A stretch of DNA of 64,000 nt from Billgrantia azerbaijanica (GCA_004551485.1 SBLD01000016.1:20279-84278), one strand, 5' to 3'; positions 39,301 through 47,663 are shown, numbered from the stretch's first letter. Notes: a model not told the origin generated them from the letters alone. Made by a program: numbers and translations.

Positions 39301-39748
39301 TGTCCTGAAATTGCGACAGCTCGGCATCCACCCCCTGGCGGCGGTCCTGCAGCGCTTCCAGGGAGAGCGCTTCCAGCTCGTCGACGGTCTCGCCCTGGGT
39401 CGCCTGCCCGATGTCGCGCAGCTCCTGCTGCAGGCGCTGCAGCTCGTCGGGGGCCTGGCGCACACGCTCCTCGAGCTGCTCGCGCTCTTCGCGCACCGCC
39501 TCGAGCCGGGACAGCGCGTCCAGCGCGGCCTCCAGCGCGTCGATATCCTGCTGGGCCGCTTCGCTCGGCGTTTCCCCCTCTGCCGGCTGGCGCTCCTCGA
39601 GCCGGGACTCGAGCGCCTCCCGCGACGGCAGCTCCTGGGCCGCCAGCGTGCTGGCCAGCATCATCAGCCACAGCACGCACAGGAGCCGCAGCAGGCTACC
39701 GAAGGCAGGGAAGACAAACTGTCGGTGACTCTCGGGGCAAGGGTTCAA
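36338..39748 (-). CDS. MscK/KefA-type mechanosensitive channel
   Basis: A 1136-residue giant MscS-family channel releasing ions under osmotic downshock. A signal peptide (about 1-37) leads a long periplasmic coiled-coil region (about 40-460). About ten membrane helices follow (about 510-900), then the MscS pore and beta domain with GLGFGLQEIFANFVSGLIIL and the linker GDTITLGNLTGTVSKIRIRATTVTDFD. The TTG at 39748 is favoured by GAGG seven bases upstream and by directly preceding the signal peptide; longer in-frame sequence is Arg-rich. A ten-G tract encodes the cytoplasmic GGGE near residue 770. Confidence 0.88.
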   Translation of the reverse strand: MNPCPESHRQFVFPAFGSLLRLLCVLWLMMLASTLAAQELPSREALESRLEERQPAEGETPSEAAQQDIDALEAALDALSRLEAVREEREQLEERVRQAPDELQRLQQELRDIGQATQGETVDELEALSLEALQDRRQGVDAELSQFQDRLAEVSARLLSAQTLPERAQQAISESMQRVDEARRRLAELGDGRAAEDDPQRLRLRIERELAEQTLQLHQRELATNSRLRELDQEHRNLLERQVASHEARLTLLQGIIDRRQREQSEQAIAEAVQDEEGVVGHPVVTRAQEINRDMSLELLRVNERANRLVREGIEVRRQLERVRQLQRSLNEQIDAIRGSILLSRILREQRQSLPRVEARRGLQDEIADLRLKQFELSRQRDDLRQTEQLARRRIEEADAEASPALVDSLLSLYQGRRELVDQLEQAYGEMLSAAIDLQLNQQQLLGTSRELRTTIDEQLFWIANARPLDLAWLRSLPGKLLTEWQEGEWRELLPANWELPEARALAGVPPLLLAMGLLLSRRRIQRRLARLHAEIGHLKRDTQGHTPQAIVLNALLALPGPLCLVAAGLALLLGGEGLARGVGVALLHLSLAWAVIAWARRLLVADGVATRHFYWPSGYAAMLRWWLLWLAVALIPVLLIAPLVRGAEIELSQRPVALGLLFTGLLGMSLVLAKLILAHTPFFGVKLFRLVLGLAMALVPLVFAGLIGYGYEYTALSLVGRFVITLYLLGMWILVEAAVVRGLAVAARRLAYRRALARRRAQVQEGAEGGGEVVEEPPLDMEQVNQQSLRLSKLILLIGFITVLYLVWSDLFAVLGYLEQVTLLEPAEGEGAEVVGSMVSVADLFTALLIVLLTLMMARNLPGLLEVSVLSRLELAQGSAYAISSLLSYTIVGTGVVAALGTLGVAWSQLQWLVAALGVGLGFGLQEIFANFVSGLIILFERPVRIGDTITLGNLTGTVSKIRIRATTVTDFDRKEIIIPNKTFVTDQLINWSLSDTITRVVLTYGVAYGSDHRLVHRLLRLAAEENPRVLADPEPQVFFMNYAESTLDFELRIFVNSLGDRLFATDELNCRVGELFAEHGVDIAFNQLDVWLHRTDGTARRVESVASGQVIDPAHPPPGAKGDPGDIDAGDVGR

Positions 39749-39891
39749 GGATCGACCTCGGCGACGGTGAATGCGCTGACGATTCTCGGTCCGATGGCCC
39801 CGCGTGGCAATCGTCTGTCGCCGCGCCGGCACAGTTGACTTGCCTGACCGGCGTGTTAGAACGGCCTTTTCATTCCCAGAGGCATTCGCTC

Positions 39892-40914
39892 ATGACCCCC
39901 GCTCGCCACCCACTGCTCGTCGCCCTGATGCTGGCCATGGCCAGTGGTGCGCTGGCCGCCGAGCCGGACAGCGAGAGCCGGCGTGCCGCCCTCGAGGCGC
40001 GTATCGAGGCGCTGAACGCGGAGCTCGCCGAGGCGCAGCGCCAGCTCGCAGCCCTGCCCGAGGAGACCGAGGCCCCCCTCGATCCCGAGGAAGAGGCGGT
40101 CCGCGAGGAAGCCGCCCAGCGCCGCCAGCTGGAGGAGGAATCGACACGCAACCCGCTGGCCATCACCGCGCACCGCCGCAACTACCTGCTGCCGATCAGC
40201 TATAACCGCAGCCCCAGCAACGAAGCCTTCGAGACCGTCACCAACGGCTACAGTCCTGGTGACGTGGAGATGAAGTACCAGTTCAGCGTCAAGGTCAACA
40301 TCGCCGAGGACCTGTTTGGCGAACAGGGCGACCTCCACTTCGGCTACACCCAGCGCAGCTGGTGGCAGGCCTACAACGGCGATGCCTCCTCCCCCTTCCG
40401 CGAGACCAACTACGAGCCCGAAGTCTTTCTCTCCTTCGACAACGCCTGGGATGTGCTGGGCTGGACCAACGTCAACAACCGTGTCGCCTTCAACCACCAG
40501 TCCAACGGCCAGTCGGGGGAGCTCTCGCGCAGTTGGAACCGCGTCTACCTGGAGAGCCTCTTCCGCCGCGGCGACTGGGCGCTGGCCTTCGCGCCGCACT
40601 GGCGCGTACCTGAATCGGAAGACGAGGACGACAATCCCGATATTCACCGCTACATGGGCTACGGCGACGTCACCCTGGCCAAGCGCCTCGAGGGCGACGC
40701 CGAGGCGAGCCTGATGGTGCGCGGCAACCCCAGCGCCGGCAACATGGGCGCCCAGGTCGACTACTCCTGGCCGCTGTTCGGCAACATCCGTGGCCACGTG
40801 CAGTACTACCACGGCTACGGCGAGAGTCTGATCGACTACGACCACCGCAACCAGCGCCTGAGCCTCGGCTTCAGCCTCAATCCCCTCTTCTCGGGTAGCG
40901 GCTCGGCACAGTGA
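39892..40914 (+). CDS. pldA: Outer membrane phospholipase A (PldA)
   Basis: Calcium-dependent outer-membrane enzyme that hydrolyses phospholipids misplaced in the outer leaflet. The 340-residue precursor has a signal peptide ending ALAA (about residue 24), a short charged coiled coil (about 25-75) and a 12-strand barrel domain. The catalytic site lies in FNHQSNGQSG, with His, Ser and Asn as in E. coli OMPLA. ATG 39892 has AGAGG upstream. It shares a divergent region with the mscK-type gene. Function overlaps with MlaA at 9 kb, since both act on outer-leaflet phospholipid. Confidence 0.93.
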   Translation: MTPARHPLLVALMLAMASGALAAEPDSESRRAALEARIEALNAELAEAQRQLAALPEETEAPLDPEEEAVREEAAQRRQLEEESTRNPLAITAHRRNYLLPISYNRSPSNEAFETVTNGYSPGDVEMKYQFSVKVNIAEDLFGEQGDLHFGYTQRSWWQAYNGDASSPFRETNYEPEVFLSFDNAWDVLGWTNVNNRVAFNHQSNGQSGELSRSWNRVYLESLFRRGDWALAFAPHWRVPESEDEDDNPDIHRYMGYGDVTLAKRLEGDAEASLMVRGNPSAGNMGAQVDYSWPLFGNIRGHVQYYHGYGESLIDYDHRNQRLSLGFSLNPLFSGSGSAQ

Positions 40915-40920
40915 GGCCAA

Positions 40921-40948
40921 TTGAACTCGGTACGGCGGCTGCTATGCT
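40921..40948 (+). promoter_or_regulatory. Promoter of the elaB/yqjD-yqjE-yqjK operon
   Basis: TTGAAC (40921-40926) and TATGCT (40943-40948) with 16 bases between, ending 33 bases before the first start codon. Confidence 0.6.
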
Positions 40949-40981
40949 GAGCCTGTCATTCATCGTCAGAGGAAGACAGTC

Positions 40982-41314
40982 ATGGCATCCCGCACGCCCC
41001 ATACCGATGCGACCACCCAGCAGCTGAAGGAAGACCTGCGCCACCTCACCCACACCATCGAGGAACTGGTCAGTGCCACCGCCGACGACTCGCGCAGCAA
41101 CATCAAGGAGCTGCGCGAGCGCGCCGAGCAGCGTCTCAAGGAGACCCGCGACCGCCTCGAGGCGCGCGGCGAACGCCTCTACGGCGAGGCACGCGACAGC
41201 GTCAGCCATCAGGTCGATGCCTGCGACCGCTACGTCCACGAGAACCCCTGGACCAGCATCGGCATCGGGGCCGCCGTGGGCATGGTCATCGGCATGCTGA
41301 TCGGGCGGCGCTGA
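40982..41314 (+). CDS. ElaB/YqjD/DUF883-family ribosome-tethering membrane protein
   Basis: 110-residue protein with a long charged amphipathic helix (about 10-85) and a C-terminal membrane helix with small-residue pattern IGIGAAVGMVIGMLIG, ending in Arg-Arg. This tail-anchored layout matches ElaB and YqjD, which bind ribosomes at the inner membrane in stationary phase. AGAGGA precedes the ATG. The stop overlaps the next start (TGATG). Confidence 0.9.
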   Translation: MASRTPHTDATTQQLKEDLRHLTHTIEELVSATADDSRSNIKELRERAEQRLKETRDRLEARGERLYGEARDSVSHQVDACDRYVHENPWTSIGIGAAVGMVIGMLIGRR

Positions 41315-41718
41315 TGCCGGCCAGCCAGGGACCGGCACAGCGACTCTTCGACGCCGGCAAGCGGCTGCTCGGCAGCCTCCTCGCCGCCGGCGAGACGCGT
41401 TTGCGTCTCGCCGTGCTGGAACTCGAGGAGGAGCGGGCACGCCTCGTCACCCTGCTGCTCGTCATCGGCCTGAGCCTGGTGATGGTGCTGCTCGGCCTGG
41501 CGATCCTGGCCCTGCTGGTCGCCGTGATCTTCTGGGACAGCCATCGCCTGGCCGCGCTGGGCATCAGCGCCGGCGTGCTGATCGGTGGCGGCGCGCTGCT
41601 GGCCTTGCTGGCACGCCGCCTGGCACGCCGCCATACCCTGCTCAAGGAGACCCTGGCCCAGCTCGCCACCGACCGGGAACTGGCGGAGAGACACCGTGAC
41701 GACGCGACACCCCGCTGA
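41314..41718 (+). CDS. YqjE-family (phage holin superfamily III) membrane protein
   Basis: 134 residues with two adjacent membrane helices (about 50-72 and 78-98) between charged ends. The typical RLRLAVLELEEERARL amphipathic segment precedes them. It is the middle gene of a yqjD-yqjE-yqjK set; the start overlaps the upstream stop, and the downstream gene begins inside its end. Function is unknown; the holin label reflects fold similarity only. Confidence 0.87.
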   Translation: MPASQGPAQRLFDAGKRLLGSLLAAGETRLRLAVLELEEERARLVTLLLVIGLSLVMVLLGLAILALLVAVIFWDSHRLAALGISAGVLIGGGALLALLARRLARRHTLLKETLAQLATDRELAERHRDDATPR

Positions 41719-42028
41719 CCCCCGCCGACAGTCCCCGGCCCCTACCCTCAGCCGGGCCGAACGCAAGGCGCAGCTGCTCGCTACCATCGAGCAGCAGCGC
41801 ATCGACATCCTCGTCGACGCCAATCGCTGGCGGGAAGCGAGTCAGCCTCTCGACGCGGGCTGGCAGCACCTGATGCGCTTCAAGCCCCTGATGATCGCCG
41901 CCGGCGGCATACTGCTGCTCCACAGCGCCCGTCACCCGAATCGCCTGGTCCGCCTGGCCCGCCGCCTGGCTGGTGGTGCCCTGGTGGTGAGTCGGGCACG
42001 CCGCCTGCTCGGCCCCCTGCTGCGCTGA
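41696..42028 (+). CDS. YqjK-like protein
   Basis: 110 residues beginning at GTG 41696 with GGAGAG upstream, overlapping yqjE by 23 bases. It has a charged N-terminal half with RAERKAQLLATIEQQRIDIL, and one weak hydrophobic helix near residue 65 (FKPLMIAAGGILLLHSA), then an Arg-rich end. Position and pattern match YqjK, the usual third member after YqjD and YqjE. Confidence 0.75.
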   Translation: MTTRHPADPRRQSPAPTLSRAERKAQLLATIEQQRIDILVDANRWREASQPLDAGWQHLMRFKPLMIAAGGILLLHSARHPNRLVRLARRLAGGALVVSRARRLLGPLLR

Positions 42029-42076
42029 GCCAGGCAGCAAAGGGAAAGCAGCGAAGAAGAAACGAGGAGACCACCC

Positions 42077-42532
42077 ATGCCACTTGCCATCGCCCTGCAC
42101 CTACTCGCCGCCGTCATCTGGGTTGGCGGGATGTTCCTCGCCTGGATGGTCCTGCGCCCGGTGGCCGCGGGACTGCTCGACCCGCCGCAGCGCCTGACGC
42201 TGTGGGCGCGGGTCTTCGAGCGCTTCTTTCCCTGGGTATGGGCGGCAGTGGCGGTGCTACTGGCCACCGGTCTATGGATGCTCTTTGCCGTCTTCGGCGG
42301 GATGGCGGCGGTACGCTGGCACGTCCACGCGATGCTCGCCATCGGCCTGGTGATGATGGCGATCTTCGCCTATCTCTGGTTCGTGCCCTACCGGCTTCTG
42401 CACGCGGCGGTAGCGGCCGAGACCTGGCCGGAGGGAGGCAACCACCTGGCCCGCATCCGCCGGCTGGTCGGCATCAACTTGATCCTGGGGCTCGTGACGG
42501 TGGTGGTTGCCAGCGCCGGGCGGTATCTCTGA
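42077..42532 (+). CDS. CopD-like four-helix membrane protein
   Basis: 151 residues with four hydrophobic segments (about 2-22, 48-70, 78-100, 130-150). Histidine in LHLLAAVIWVGGMFLAW and in WHVHAMLAIG lies at positions used by CopD/YozB-type heme or copper-binding membrane proteins. AGGAG precedes the ATG. It follows the yqjK-like gene after 48 bases, possibly in the same transcript. The name is by fold; metal or heme binding is inference. Confidence 0.7.
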   Translation: MPLAIALHLLAAVIWVGGMFLAWMVLRPVAAGLLDPPQRLTLWARVFERFFPWVWAAVAVLLATGLWMLFAVFGGMAAVRWHVHAMLAIGLVMMAIFAYLWFVPYRLLHAAVAAETWPEGGNHLARIRRLVGINLILGLVTVVVASAGRYL

Positions 42533-42554
42533 AAAGGCGTTTACAAGCTACGCA

Positions 42555-43208
42555 TCACAGCATCGCCGAGGCCGGCGTGCGCGTCTTGTGAAACGGCATC
42601 GGCACCCACTTCATCCAGCGCTCGCCATGCTCCAGGCGTTTCTCCACGAAGCGGCGCGTGCGCCGGTGCCCTTCGCTGTTGTCCGTCGCCCATACGGCAA
42701 ACGTCGCCAGGAACAGGCTGGTCAGCGCCACTTCCTCGACCTGGGCACGGTGGGTGCCGTAGCGTGCCTCGAGCTGCGCCGCCTCGCGCAGCCACTGCAC
42801 GGTGCGCGAGAGGTCGAAGACCATGGGCGTCCAGGTATGCGGGTGTGGCAGGTGCGCCTTGGTGCGCAGCATCTGCAGGGTGACGCGGCGGTGCGGGGCG
42901 AAGGCGTCGAACCAGGCCATCAGGCAATGCTCGATGCGCACCCGCTCGGGCCAGTCGGCGAAGGTGTCCGGCTTCTCGTCGAGCATCGCCCGCCAGCCGC
43001 GCCGGAACCAGGCATTGGCCACGGCATCGAGATCGCGGAACGCCTCCAGCACCGTCGACATGGGCAGCTCGAGCGCCTCGGCCACCTCGGTCAGACGCAC
43101 CGCCTGCCATCCCACTGTCTCGGCCTGACGCACGGCCTCGTCGACGAACTGCTCGACAAAGGGCGTCGTATCGGCGCTGGACGAATCATGCACGGCGATC
43201 ATGGTCAT
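42555..43208 (-). CDS. TetR/COQ9-like regulator
   Basis: 217 residues with an N-terminal helix-turn-helix (about 28-62: VRLTEVAEALELPMSTVLEAFRDLDAVANAWF) of the TetR type and an alpha-helical C-terminal ligand domain. The second helix lacks the usual GVSKGTLYHHF recognition wording, so it is a divergent member, perhaps nearer COQ9-type TetR folds. It sits 50 bases downstream of the flavoprotein gene on the same strand, which it may accompany rather than regulate. Confidence 0.7.
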   Translation of the reverse strand: MTMIAVHDSSSADTTPFVEQFVDEAVRQAETVGWQAVRLTEVAEALELPMSTVLEAFRDLDAVANAWFRRGWRAMLDEKPDTFADWPERVRIEHCLMAWFDAFAPHRRVTLQMLRTKAHLPHPHTWTPMVFDLSRTVQWLREAAQLEARYGTHRAQVEEVALTSLFLATFAVWATDNSEGHRRTRRFVEKRLEHGERWMKWVPMPFHKTRTPASAML

Positions 43209-43258
43209 GGCACGGCTCTCCCTCGTGTGAGACTCCTATCAGGGAGCATAGACCAACC

Positions 43259-44464
43259 CTACACCGCGCTGCCGCAAGCCACCCCGCTGGCCCAGGCCCA
43301 CTGGAAGTTGTGACCGCCCAGCTCGCCGGTGACGTCGAGCACCTCGCCGATGAAGCGCAGCTGCGGCAACCCATCGACGGCAAAGGTCTTCGACGAGATC
43401 GCCCGGGTATCGACGCCGCCCAGCGTCACTTCGGCGGTGCGCCACCCTTCGGTGCCGGCGGGCTTGACGCGCCACGCCGAGAGGGCCTCGGTCCAGCCTT
43501 CGAGCCGCGCATTGCTGTAGTCGGCGAGCGCGCCATCGTCGCCGTGCCATTCGGTAAGCGCCAGGGCCAGGCGTTTGGGCAGGCGCTCCGCAAGCCAGGT
43601 CGAGAGCTGCCGTCGTGGCGTGTCGCTGCGTGCCTCGAGCAGTGCCGCATAGGCATCCACCCCGGGCAGCAAGTCGATCTGCAGCTCATCGCCGGGCTGC
43701 CAATGGCTGGAGATCTGCAGCATGGCGGGCCCGGAGAGGCCGCGATGGGTGAAGAGCATGGGCTCCCGATAGCGCCCTTCAAAAGAGCGCCCTTTGAGAG
43801 AGCGGCCATCTCGGCACGTCACCACCACCTCGCAGGCCACGCCGGCCAGTGCCTCGCAGCGCGCCTTCCACTGCGAGGTGAGGGTGAAGGGCACCAGCGC
43901 CGGGCGAGTCTCGGTGACAGTGAGCCCGAACTGGCGGGCGATCTCGTAGCCGAACCCGCTGGCGCCCAGGGTGGGAATGGAAAGCCCGCCGGTGGCCACC
44001 ACCAGGACGCCACAGTCGATGCGACCCAGGGAGGTTTCGAGGCGCATCCCCTCCCCAGCCCGCTCTACTGCTGTCACGGCCGTTTTCAGGCGAAGCTCGA
44101 CACCGGCCCACTCACACTCGGTGAGCAGCACGCCCAGCAATTCCTTGGCGGAGTGCGCGCAGAACAGCTGGCCCGGCGCCTTCTCCACGTACTCCACGCC
44201 GTGGCGCTCCACCAGCTCGACGAAGTGCTCGGGGCGATAGCGTTTCAGCGCCGAGATGCAGAAGTGAGGGTTGGCGGAGAAGAAATTGGCGGGCCCGGAG
44301 GCGAGGTTGGTGAAATTGCAGCGCCCACCGCCGGACATCAGGATCTTCTTGCCCGCCTTGTTGGCATGGTCCACCACCAGCACACGCCGCCCGGCGTAAC
44401 CGGCGGTGAGCGCACACATCAGCCCGGCAGCCCCGGCGCCGATCACCACCACGTCATAGGTCAT
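43259..44464 (-). CDS. BaiN/HI0933-family FAD-dependent oxidoreductase
   Basis: 401-residue flavoprotein. An N-terminal FAD-binding Rossmann motif (VVVIGAGAAGLMCALTAG), the family signature GKKILMSGGGRCNFTN (about residue 40), and a second dinucleotide motif LVVATGGLSIPTLGASGFGYEIA are present. E. coli YhiN is the best-known relative. Substrate is unknown. The start has GAGAGGGGGC upstream, and the gene faces away from the AraC-family regulator. Confidence 0.9.
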   Translation of the reverse strand: MTYDVVVIGAGAAGLMCALTAGYAGRRVLVVDHANKAGKKILMSGGGRCNFTNLASGPANFFSANPHFCISALKRYRPEHFVELVERHGVEYVEKAPGQLFCAHSAKELLGVLLTECEWAGVELRLKTAVTAVERAGEGMRLETSLGRIDCGVLVVATGGLSIPTLGASGFGYEIARQFGLTVTETRPALVPFTLTSQWKARCEALAGVACEVVVTCRDGRSLKGRSFEGRYREPMLFTHRGLSGPAMLQISSHWQPGDELQIDLLPGVDAYAALLEARSDTPRRQLSTWLAERLPKRLALALTEWHGDDGALADYSNARLEGWTEALSAWRVKPAGTEGWRTAEVTLGGVDTRAISSKTFAVDGLPQLRFIGEVLDVTGELGGHNFQWAWASGVACGSAV

Positions 44465-44891
44465 GCCCCCTCTCCCACCACGGCATCAGGGCGCGCATTG
44501 TAGCAATTCCCGGCGGCTGAGTGTCCGCTCGTCAAACGTAGTGGCAGCGTTGATGCTTTTTCATTGGCAATCGCAGCACCGTTGGCTACGCTTACAAAGA
44601 ATTTACATTTTGTAACGATTCAGAGATTTTTCATGCCTTTTCACTATGTCCCTCATGCTGTCACTTGAGCCAGCTCAACTATACTGAGGCTTACGACTCT
44701 CCTGTGAAGGGTGTGAGAGAAAGCAATAATCCGGCTATCTGCATGAAAAAATTGAAAAATAACATGGCACACAACAATAACTGATGCAAGTTTCAGAAAA
44801 AGAATGTTACGTGTACGCACTGGAACCGCACTAGGGCGAAGGCCTGACCGCCTCGTCATACGGTTCCGAGGATGGGAGCGGGGAGACTTTC
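44465..44891. other. 427-base AT-rich intergenic region between the flavoprotein gene and the AraC-type regulator
   Basis: No protein-coding frame is supported here. The region is much richer in A+T than its surroundings. A perfect palindrome TTGAGC-CA-GCTCAA (44665-44678) abuts TATACT (44680-44685), a good -10 pointing toward the regulator, so the palindrome could be an operator. A 200-base leader would follow before the start codon at 44892. Other AT-rich patches include ACATTTTGTAACG (44606-44618). Confidence 0.5.
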
Positions 44892-45773
44892 ATGATCACC
44901 CATGACTACATGCTCATCGTGTTGAGAACCATTCAGGAACCAATTGATGATGAATATCACCATGCCCTGAAGCGACAAGGCTATCGCCTCGAGACCGTGG
45001 CACCCGACCAGGATCCCGCTCACCTGATGAAGGCCCGGCCCCCCATCGCCGCCTGCTTTCAGTTCGACTATCCCGACCTCGCGGGCCTCGCCAGCCTGCG
45101 CGAGGCGAAGCATGCATTCCCCTCCATCCCCCTGCTGATGATCACCCAGGCCCACTCCGAGCACCTCGCCGTCTGGGCCTTCCGCGCCCGGGTATGGGAC
45201 TACTTCGTCCAGCCCTTCGACATGGCCCGCTTCCTCGAGGTGGTGGCCAAGCTCTACAGCGTACGCCTGCCGGAGAAGGCCAAGGCGGCCCACCGTGACG
45301 TGGTCGAGGTCCACAACCATATTCCCCCGGAAGCGCGCCTGCACTGTTCGGCGCCCGGCGACGCCCAGGCGCGCCTGCAGCGGGTCGTCTCGTTCATCGA
45401 CCAGCACCTGCACCGCAAGATCGTCCAGGCGGAGGTTGCCGCCCTGTGTGGCATGAGTGCCTTCCAGTTCAGTCGCTACTTCAAGCGGGTGACCGGTATC
45501 ACCTTCCAGGAGTACCTGCTGCACCGGCGCATCAGCGAGGCCATGCGCCTGCTGGCCAATCCCAAGGTCTCCATCACGGACGTCTGCTTCACGGTTGGCT
45601 TTCGCGACCTCTCCTACTTCACCCGCACCTTCCAGCGCTATGTCGGCAAGCCGCCTTCCCGCTACCGCCTCGAGGCCACGGAGTCAGCCAACGCCCAAGC
45701 GAAGGCCGAACCCTCCGTCCCCGCGACAGCACTGCCCCAGCTTCCTCCCCTGCTGAGATCGCTCAATACGTAA
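44892..45773 (+). CDS. AraC-family regulator with degenerate receiver domain
   Basis: 293 residues. The N-terminal 120 residues follow the receiver fold, but the phospho-acceptor position is Gln57 (CFQFDYPDLAG) and the Lys of the KP motif is Gln107 (YFVQPFD), so it is probably not phosphorylated. The C-terminal AraC/XylS domain (about 160-265) has two helix-turn-helix units, one around VAALCGMSAFQFSRYFKRVTG, and the signature SITDVCFTVGFRDLSYFTRTFQRYVG. A Pro/Ala-rich tail ends it. It is convergent with the Tad cluster and is the natural candidate to control it. Confidence 0.85.
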   Translation: MITHDYMLIVLRTIQEPIDDEYHHALKRQGYRLETVAPDQDPAHLMKARPPIAACFQFDYPDLAGLASLREAKHAFPSIPLLMITQAHSEHLAVWAFRARVWDYFVQPFDMARFLEVVAKLYSVRLPEKAKAAHRDVVEVHNHIPPEARLHCSAPGDAQARLQRVVSFIDQHLHRKIVQAEVAALCGMSAFQFSRYFKRVTGITFQEYLLHRRISEAMRLLANPKVSITDVCFTVGFRDLSYFTRTFQRYVGKPPSRYRLEATESANAQAKAEPSVPATALPQLPPLLRSLNT

Positions 45774-45823
45774 GAGAAGCAACAGCCAAGCAAGACAGCA
45801 AAACACTTCCGGTTCCCAAATCA

Positions 45824-45857
45824 GAGCGCCGGCGAGGCAACTGCCTCGCCAGCGCTC
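45824..45857. terminator. Hairpin between the AraC-type gene and tadG (convergent)
   Basis: A two-part stem (GAGCGC with GCGCTC, and GGCGAGGCA with TGCCTCGCC, one mismatch between) lies midway between convergent genes. No T-run follows on either side. Confidence 0.5.
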
Positions 45858-45876
45858 CGCTGAGAGGCATCCCCCC

Positions 45877-47169
45877 TCAGTCCACCAGCACCGGAATCTT
45901 GGCCAGGATGCCGTAATTCTCCCCGCCGGTCTGGCCCTTGGGGTCGTGGTAGCTGCAGCTAGGCAGGAAATATATGCTCATCTTTCGCCAGTCGGCCGGA
46001 TCGCCATTCTGGAACTGAAGGCTGAAATGATCGGCGAAGTCATCCCATCGCGTTTGGCCATCCGTGCTGGCATTTTCCCAATTACCCGGCCATTCGACAT
46101 CCTCGGAATCGGGGGAAAGGTTCATGCGCTCTGGCGCAAACTCATCGATCTTGTTCTCCTGGGCATTGCTGATCACCCAGACGATATGTACGGTCACGGC
46201 ACCGACCAGTGTATTACTGGGAGCAATGCCAGATTCACAGTCGATTACCGGTAGCGTCAGCGTCCAGGTCTGCTCACGGCTCGTCTCATCCACCCAGCGA
46301 TCATAGAAAGCCTGGAACGCCGACTGAACCTGTCCATTGTTGGTCGCAATCTCTTCACCAAAGTACAGCTCGTTCTCATTGCCATCACCTTCAACAAGAT
46401 CGCGCAGCTCGTTGGCATTGGTCGCCCCTGAGGTATCATGCTCGAGATTCGTCCAACCGCCCGTCTGGTCGCCTTCGGGAATGAAACGTCCCACGTCACA
46501 GGAATAATTGCCGTCTGGATTCAACAGCGCCTGCTTGCAAAGCGCAATCGGCTGATCCAATTCAAAAGGTTGCACCGTTCCCGTGAATCCGATATAGGCC
46601 ACCGCGCGGGCCGATACGTCATACCCCTCGAACCCGAGCACGCGACCAAAGAAAGCCTCGACGGGCGTCTGCTCCCGAGCCGTGACCACTTCAACCGCAT
46701 TGATGAAAGGCTCAGTGGGATCATAGACATCGAGCTCGGCCGTCGACTTCTCGAAAAGATCGGCAGGTTCCACCGAGCTGTCGGCGTTGAAGGTTCTGGA
46801 TCCAAAGCTCCAGTGGCCACGCCGGACACTCACTACTTCGACGGTGTCATTCTGGCTGTCGTTGGACTGGGCCGCCTCCGTTGCCCAGGCATTGGCACTC
46901 TTGTAGTTGACACCATCATAGGGCACGGTACCGTCATTGACCTGGGAGCCATCCTCCACGTACAGGAAGCGCGCCCCGGCCAGTGCCCCGGCATCGGAGG
47001 CGTTCTGCAGTTCGTTCCTGGCCACGAAAAGATTGCCGCCATCCACCGAGAGTGCCGTAAAGGCCAGAAGCATGAAGAGCGCCAGTGCCATCAGAACGAT
47101 GGAGACGCCACCCTGCCGTCGCGGAGAACCATGGCGCCAGATGGGACTTGGTGACTGTTTCTTGTTCAT
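45877..47169 (-). CDS. tadG: TadG-like Flp pilus accessory protein
   Basis: 430 residues. The N-terminal TadG segment is RRQGGVSIVLMALALFML, with a membrane helix (about 20-42) and the typical VDGGNLFVARNELQNASDAGALAGA after it. The rest is periplasmic, acidic and without a clear VWA MIDAS motif, so it is a shorter TadG than those with VWA domains. It is the last gene of the minus-strand tad cluster, two bases after tadE. The base composition is visibly more AT-rich than in tadA-tadD. Confidence 0.82.
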   Translation of the reverse strand: MNKKQSPSPIWRHGSPRRQGGVSIVLMALALFMLLAFTALSVDGGNLFVARNELQNASDAGALAGARFLYVEDGSQVNDGTVPYDGVNYKSANAWATEAAQSNDSQNDTVEVVSVRRGHWSFGSRTFNADSSVEPADLFEKSTAELDVYDPTEPFINAVEVVTAREQTPVEAFFGRVLGFEGYDVSARAVAYIGFTGTVQPFELDQPIALCKQALLNPDGNYSCDVGRFIPEGDQTGGWTNLEHDTSGATNANELRDLVEGDGNENELYFGEEIATNNGQVQSAFQAFYDRWVDETSREQTWTLTLPVIDCESGIAPSNTLVGAVTVHIVWVISNAQENKIDEFAPERMNLSPDSEDVEWPGNWENASTDGQTRWDDFADHFSLQFQNGDPADWRKMSIYFLPSCSYHDPKGQTGGENYGILAKIPVLVD

Positions 47170-47171
47170 GG

Positions 47172-47624
47172 CTACTCCGCTCGCATGGTGGTAGTCGTGG
47201 AAAGTTCCAAGACATCACCCAGTGTGCCAATGAAACCAGGTAACAGCAGGAACTGGTAGGGGTAGTCGACGGTGACAGTGACCTCGCTGCCCGGGGGCAT
47301 GGTGGGGTCAGAGCGCTGGATGTCAATCGTCATCTCCGCCGGCCCACCGAGTGAGATCAGGTACTGCTCGGCATAGTCGCGGATAGCCTGTTCGATGGCG
47401 GCATCCTCGGCGACGAGATCGCGAGGTGCCGGCTCGAACAGGATTCCCCTTCGGGCCCCCTCCCGACCGGCGTTGGTCAGCGTTGCCTTGTCAAACAGTG
47501 CGACGCTGAACTCGATGATGCCGAACAGCAGGATGAACAGCAGCGTGGCCGAGATGGCGAACTCGACGGTCTCGGTACCCCGCTGTCGGCGTAGCAACCT
47601 GCCCTGCAATCTGTTCCCCTTCAT
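47172..47624 (-). CDS. tadE: TadE-like pseudopilin
   Basis: 150 residues. The prepilin processing motif is present: Gly16 followed by TETVEF, with Glu at +5, then a hydrophobic helix (about 20-45: FAISATLLFILLFGIIEFSVALF). NAGREGARRG is the conserved TadE continuation. It should be cut by the cluster's prepilin peptidase and act as a minor pseudopilin. It lies between tadD and tadG with short spacers. Confidence 0.88.
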   Translation of the reverse strand: MKGNRLQGRLLRRQRGTETVEFAISATLLFILLFGIIEFSVALFDKATLTNAGREGARRGILFEPAPRDLVAEDAAIEQAIRDYAEQYLISLGGPAEMTIDIQRSDPTMPPGSEVTVTVDYPYQFLLLPGFIGTLGDVLELSTTTTMRAE

Positions 47625-47663
47625 GATTCCTTCCTCCGCAGGCGACCCTGTAGCCCCTTGCCC

